In this document: positions 60,736 through 64,000 of the stretch, one piece after another
How positions within the stretch are numbered: position 1 is the stretch's first letter
Layout of the letters: every line of letters begins with the position of its first letter
Position numbers and translations under genes: made by a program
Assembly: GCA_964459985.1 (NCBI GenBank)
Contig: CAYWOS010000006.1
Span: 1-64,000 of the forward strand
Direction: 5' to 3'
DNA length: 64,000 bases
DNA from: CAYWOS01 sp964459985
Lineage (GTDB): Bacteria; Bacillota; Clostridia; Christensenellales; Aristaeellaceae
Notes under the pieces: generated by a model
Told to the model about the DNA's origin: nothing
Seen by the model: only the letters and a program-made list of their open reading frames with translations
Databases searched by the model: none

Positions 60736-60902
60736 CAAAATCACCTGCTTATAAGAATAGAGCAGCATTATAGCACGTCTTCGCGAAAAAATCCAGTGAA
60801 AATCGGCGAAAAAGCGACCAAATCTTCACAGGCGAACGCAAAACAACGACGGTTTCTGCGCGCGCGCCGCCGCGGACGCCGCCGGATTCCTCCTGCGCAC
60901 GC

Positions 60903-60931
60903 TTGCGTACGGGAGAAAAATATGGTACAAT
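60903..60931 (+). promoter_or_regulatory. Sigma-A promoter of trpS
   Basis: -35 TTGCGT, 17-base spacer, -10 TACAAT. The transcript leader is only about 20 bases, so there is no room for a T-box. Confidence 0.75.
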
Positions 60932-60959
60932 TCCGGCATTCGATGGATAAGGAGATGGC

Positions 60960-61976
60960 ATGTTCATGGACGGCGCGGCGGAAAAGAAAAAAACGGTGTT
61001 TTCGGGCATTCAGCCCTCCGGGAATATCACGCTGGGCAACTATATCGGCGCGCTGCGCAATTTCACGCTGTTCGGCGACGCCGACTGCCTGTACTGCGTG
61101 GTCGACCTGCACGCCATGACGGTCAGGCAGGACCCGGCGGCGCTGCGCAAACGCACGACGAGCCTCGCCGCGCTGTACGTCGCCTGCGGACTGGACCCCG
61201 TGAAGAACATCATTTACGTGCAGAGCCACGTCCCCGCGCACGCCGAGCTTGCGTGGATTCTCAACTGCTACACCTATATGGGCGAGCTTTCGCGCATGAC
61301 GCAGTTCAAGGATAAATCAGCCAAGCACGCCGATAATATCAACGCCGGGCTGTTCACCTATCCCGTGCTGATGGCGTCCGACATCCTTTTGTACCAGACC
61401 GATCTCGTGCCCGTCGGCGTCGATCAGAAGCAGCACGTCGAGATCTGCCGCGACATCGCGCAGCGCTTCAACGGCGTGTACGGCGACGTGTTCGCCATCC
61501 CCGAGCCGTACATCCGCAAGGAAACCGCGAAAATCATGAGCCTGACCGAGCCGACGCGCAAGATGAGCAAGTCGGACCCGGAGGAAAGCTTTATCGCCGT
61601 GCTCGACGGCAAGGACGACATCCGCCGCAAGCTCAAGCGCGCCGTCACCGACAGCGACGGCGAAATCCGTTTTGATCCCGAGAACAAGCCGGGCGTGTCC
61701 AACCTGCTCACCATCCTGTCGGTGCTGACCGGGCGCACGATGGAGGAAACGGTGCGGTCGCTCGAGGGGCTGGGCTACGGCGCGCTCAAGGACGCCGCGA
61801 CCGAGGCCGTCATCGCCGAATTGACGCCCATTCAGGCGCGCTACAACGAAATCGTCGCCGACAAGAAAGCTCTGAACGATATGCTGCGCGGCAACGCCGA
61901 GCGCGCGAGCTATCTCGCCAACAAAACGCTGCGCAAGGTTTACAAAAAGATCGGGCTGTACCAGACGGAAAAATAA
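60960..61976 (+). CDS. trpS: Tryptophanyl-tRNA synthetase
   Basis: 338 residues of the class I synthetase. The HIGH-type motif is PSGNITLGNYIGA near 20-32, TYMGELSRMTQFKDK near 103-117 and the KMSKS motif is RKMSKSDPE near 201-209. The usual class I tRNA-binding tail follows. It charges tRNA-Trp. AAGGAG lies before the ATG; three genes follow closely on the same strand. Confidence 0.97.
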   Translation: MFMDGAAEKKKTVFSGIQPSGNITLGNYIGALRNFTLFGDADCLYCVVDLHAMTVRQDPAALRKRTTSLAALYVACGLDPVKNIIYVQSHVPAHAELAWILNCYTYMGELSRMTQFKDKSAKHADNINAGLFTYPVLMASDILLYQTDLVPVGVDQKQHVEICRDIAQRFNGVYGDVFAIPEPYIRKETAKIMSLTEPTRKMSKSDPEESFIAVLDGKDDIRRKLKRAVTDSDGEIRFDPENKPGVSNLLTILSVLTGRTMEETVRSLEGLGYGALKDAATEAVIAELTPIQARYNEIVADKKALNDMLRGNAERASYLANKTLRKVYKKIGLYQTEK

Positions 61977-61988
61977 GGAGTGATACGG

Positions 61989-62921
61989 GTGGAAATCGTC
62001 ACGCTCACGCGCGTTCCCGTCGCGCCGCGCGAAACGGACGGGTATGCGATCGATCTGTCGCTGTGGCTGCCCGAAGCCGAACCGCGCGCCGTCGTGCAGA
62101 TTTTGCACGGCATGGCGGAGCATATCGCGCGGTACGATCGGCTGGCGCGGGCGCTGTGCGCGCGCGGGTACGCCGTCGCCGGGCACGATCATCGCGGGCA
62201 CGGCAAGGACTGCGCGGCCGACAAAATCGGATACTTCGCCGATCGGAACGGCTGGGACGCCGTGATAACAGACGCGCGCGCCGTGACCGAGGCGCTGCGC
62301 GGGCGCTTTCCGGGCAAGCCAATCGTCCTCTTGGGGCACTCGATGGGCAGTTTCGCGGCGCGCGAGTACGCGCTGCGATACGGGAACGATATCGCCGCGC
62401 TCGTCTTGAGCGGCACGGGGTACTACGGCAAGGCGCTGTGCGCGGCGGGCAAAACGCTGGCATGGTTGAGCGCGCCGAAAAAGCCCGCGAAGCTCGTCGA
62501 TCAGATCGCGTTTTCTTCCAATAACAAGGCTTTCGAGCCGTCGCGCACGGCGTTCGACTGGCTATCCCGCGACGAAAAAGAGGTCGATCGTTACGTCGCC
62601 GATCCGCTCTGCGGCTTCGTGTTCACGGGGCGCGCGTTTTACGATTTCTTCGGCAGCCTGAAAGCGCTGACGCGAAAATCGCGGCTGAACGGCGTCCGAA
62701 AGGATCTGCCGATCCTGCTGCTCTCGGGCGGCCGCGATCCCGTGGGCGGCATGGGCGCGGGCGTGAAGCGGGTTTGCGAGGAATACAGGGACGCCGGCGT
62801 GCGGGACGTGTCCATGACGCTTTATCCCGACGCGCGGCATGAAATCTTCAACGAAATCAATCGCGACGAGATCACGCGCGATCTCGCCGACTGGCTCGAC
62901 CAACGGATCGGGGAGGCGTAA
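61989..62921 (+). CDS. Alpha/beta hydrolase, lysophospholipase/monoglyceride lipase type (Hydrolase_4)
   Basis: 310 residues from the GTG at 61989, with AAGGAG 8 bases upstream; a GTG three codons earlier sits too close to that site. Signature: ILHGMAEHIARYDRLA near 37-52, the nucleophile elbow GHSMGS near 115-120, Asp in SGGRDPVGG near 245-253 and His in PDARHEIFNE near 279-288. The complete Ser-Asp-His triad is visible. It is likely a carboxylic ester or monoacylglycerol hydrolase. Confidence 0.9.
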   Translation: MEIVTLTRVPVAPRETDGYAIDLSLWLPEAEPRAVVQILHGMAEHIARYDRLARALCARGYAVAGHDHRGHGKDCAADKIGYFADRNGWDAVITDARAVTEALRGRFPGKPIVLLGHSMGSFAAREYALRYGNDIAALVLSGTGYYGKALCAAGKTLAWLSAPKKPAKLVDQIAFSSNNKAFEPSRTAFDWLSRDEKEVDRYVADPLCGFVFTGRAFYDFFGSLKALTRKSRLNGVRKDLPILLLSGGRDPVGGMGAGVKRVCEEYRDAGVRDVSMTLYPDARHEIFNEINRDEITRDLADWLDQRIGEA

Positions 62922-62923
62922 TC

Positions 62924-63883
62924 ATGGCGGACACAGGCTTTGACGGCGTGATAACCGACGTCCACGGCATTCGCGTGGGGCAGGCGCAAAACGCGAAGGC
63001 GCGCACGGGCGTCACCGTCGTATTGTGCGGCAAGGACGGCGCGACGGGCGGCGTATCGGTGCGCGGCGCCGCGCCCGGCACGCGGGAAACCGACGTGCTC
63101 AAGCCCGGCAATCTGGTGGAAAACGTCAACGCCGTCGTGCTCGCGGGCGGCAGCGCCTACGGGCTGGACGCGGCGAGCGGCGTGATGCGGTACCTGGAGC
63201 AAATGGGCGTCGGACTGGATATGGACGTCGCCCGCGTGCCCATCGTGCCCGCCGCCGTGCTGTTTGATCTCTCCATCGGCGATCCCAACGTGCGCCCCGA
63301 CGCCGCGATGGGCCGCGCCGCCTGCATGAATGCCGACAAGACGGTTCAGCAGGGCAAATTCGGCGCGGGCGCGGGCGCGACGGTGGGCAAGCTCATTCCC
63401 GGCGCGATCCCGGCGGACTGCGGCGTCGGCTCGGCGTCGATCACGCTGCCCGAGGGCGTCACGGTAGGCGCGATCGTCGCCGTCAACGCGGTGGGCGACG
63501 TGTATCATCCCGTCACGGGCAAGCCGCTCGCCTGCGGACGTATGCCGGACGGAACGCCGGTGCCCGCCGAAGGCCTTTTGTACGGCCACGCGCCCGCGCC
63601 GCAGCCCATCCGCATCCCCGCGCCGGGCAGCAACACCACCATCGGCGTCGTCGCCGTCGACTGCAAGCTGTCCAAGGAGCAGGCGAACCGGCTGGCCGAC
63701 GTCGCGCACGACGGGCTGGCGCGCACCATCCGTCCCGTTCACACGCAAATGGACGGCGACACGATGTTCGCCCTCGCCACCGGGCGCATCGGCGCCGAGG
63801 TCAATTTTGTCAAGCTCTGCGCCGCCGCCGCCGAGGTGACGGCGCGCGCCATCGCCAACGCCGCGCTGTTCGCAAGGACATGA
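62924..63883 (+). CDS. P1-family N-terminal nucleophile aminopeptidase (DmpA/PhsA type, S58)
   Basis: 319 residues. Conserved features: GIRVGQAQNAKARTGVTVVLC near 13-33, GAAPGTRETDVL near 45-57, VLAGGSAYGLDAASGVM near 68-84, GRAACMNADKTVQQGKFGAGAGATVGK near 128-154, and the autoprocessing segment APGSNTTIGVVAVDC near 227-241. The family self-cleaves to give an N-terminal Ser/Thr nucleophile that removes N-terminal residues. It starts two bases after the hydrolase stop. Confidence 0.9.
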   Translation: MADTGFDGVITDVHGIRVGQAQNAKARTGVTVVLCGKDGATGGVSVRGAAPGTRETDVLKPGNLVENVNAVVLAGGSAYGLDAASGVMRYLEQMGVGLDMDVARVPIVPAAVLFDLSIGDPNVRPDAAMGRAACMNADKTVQQGKFGAGAGATVGKLIPGAIPADCGVGSASITLPEGVTVGAIVAVNAVGDVYHPVTGKPLACGRMPDGTPVPAEGLLYGHAPAPQPIRIPAPGSNTTIGVVAVDCKLSKEQANRLADVAHDGLARTIRPVHTQMDGDTMFALATGRIGAEVNFVKLCAAAAEVTARAIANAALFART

Positions 63884-64000
63884 TCGTCGGCGTCGGCATC
63901 GATTTGTGCGATCTGTCGCGGATGCGGGATATGCTGGCGCGTCCGCGCTTTCTCGCGCGCTTCTTCAGCGAGGACGAACGCGCGTACATCGCCTCGCGCG
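63880..64000 (+). CDS. acpS: Holo-[acyl-carrier-protein] synthase, partial (cut by window end)
   Basis: The first 40 codons read MIVGVGIDLCDLSRM, the N-terminus of AcpS with the conserved GxDxxx motif (Asp8) that binds magnesium and CoA, and EDERAY near residue 31. It transfers 4-phosphopantetheine to ACP. Its ATG overlaps the P1 peptidase stop by four bases. Confidence 0.92.
   Translation, partial: MIVGVGIDLCDLSRMRDMLARPRFLARFFSEDERAYIASR

Noticed and set aside
60780..60959. T-box riboswitch before trpS
   Set aside because: The promoter at 60903-60931 leaves only about 20 bases of leader, too short for a T-box.

Overview
The window is a GC-rich bacterial chromosome segment from a Gram-positive, Clostridia-like Firmicute. 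The evidence is a spoIID-type gene, a PASTA-containing SpoVD/FtsI penicillin-binding protein, a dnaG-sigA macromolecular-synthesis operon, classical sigma-A promoters and strong AGGAGG-type ribosome sites. One run of exactly 100 N at 12218-12317, flanked by near-identical repeats, marks an assembly gap, so the contig is probably from a draft or metagenome assembly. No rRNA, tRNA, prophage, insertion sequence or CRISPR array is visible.

Layout. 1-5.4 kb (minus): dgt-like, dnaG, sigA, trmK and nif3, a variant of the macromolecular-synthesis operon. 5.5-7.8 kb (minus): serC-serA, serine synthesis. 7.9-12.7 kb: a divergent extracellular flavin/electron-transfer-type locus: apbE and a small lipoprotein on minus; a NusG-domain-II protein, a Gx-transporter-like membrane protein and a multi-domain FMN-binding protein on plus. 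The intergenic region carries two good promoters and a perfect CRP/FNR-family palindrome. 12.9-17.1 kb: DUF1622 membrane protein, D-amino-acid aminotransferase, SpoIID-like lipoprotein, six-repeat peptidoglycan-binding protein. 17.2-21.3 kb (minus): dxs-tlyA-radA. 21.5-25.3 kb: zinc-ribbon membrane protein, an unusual intergenic repeat, then an ECF sigma factor with its putative anti-sigma protein. 25.5-28.0 kb: pckA, a 600-base gene-free interval, rplS. 28.3-33.4 kb (minus): amino-sugar operon (binding protein, two permeases, nagA, ROK kinase) with a consensus promoter and a tandem operator. 33.7-36.8 kb (plus): Mrp/NBP35 ATPase translationally coupled to a PD-(D/E)XK-SNF2 helicase fusion. 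36.8-37.5 kb: LysM protein. 37.7-51.2 kb (minus): division and cell-wall cluster mraZ-ftsL-spoVD-murE-mraY-murD-ftsW-murA-ftsQ-ftsA-ftsZ, lacking rsmH, murF and murG. 51.8-64 kb: mixed genes (metallophosphatase, acidic zinc-ribbon protein, CAP protein, GNAT, condensation-fold acyltransferase, esterase, nucleotidyltransferase, unknown Cys-rich protein, MgtC, TrpS, hydrolase, P1 peptidase, start of acpS).

The most unusual items are: (1) a multi-hairpin intergenic element present twice in inverted orientation about 30 kb apart, with a near-identical core and hairpins whose paired bases co-vary; (2) the nuclease-SNF2 fusion coupled to an Mrp ATPase; (3) the flavin locus with a tandem FMN-domain protein interrupted by an assembly gap and a CRP/FNR-type operator; (4) serial, decaying terminator-like hairpins behind rplS and ftsZ; (5) a 41-base near-perfect palindrome inside the division cluster.
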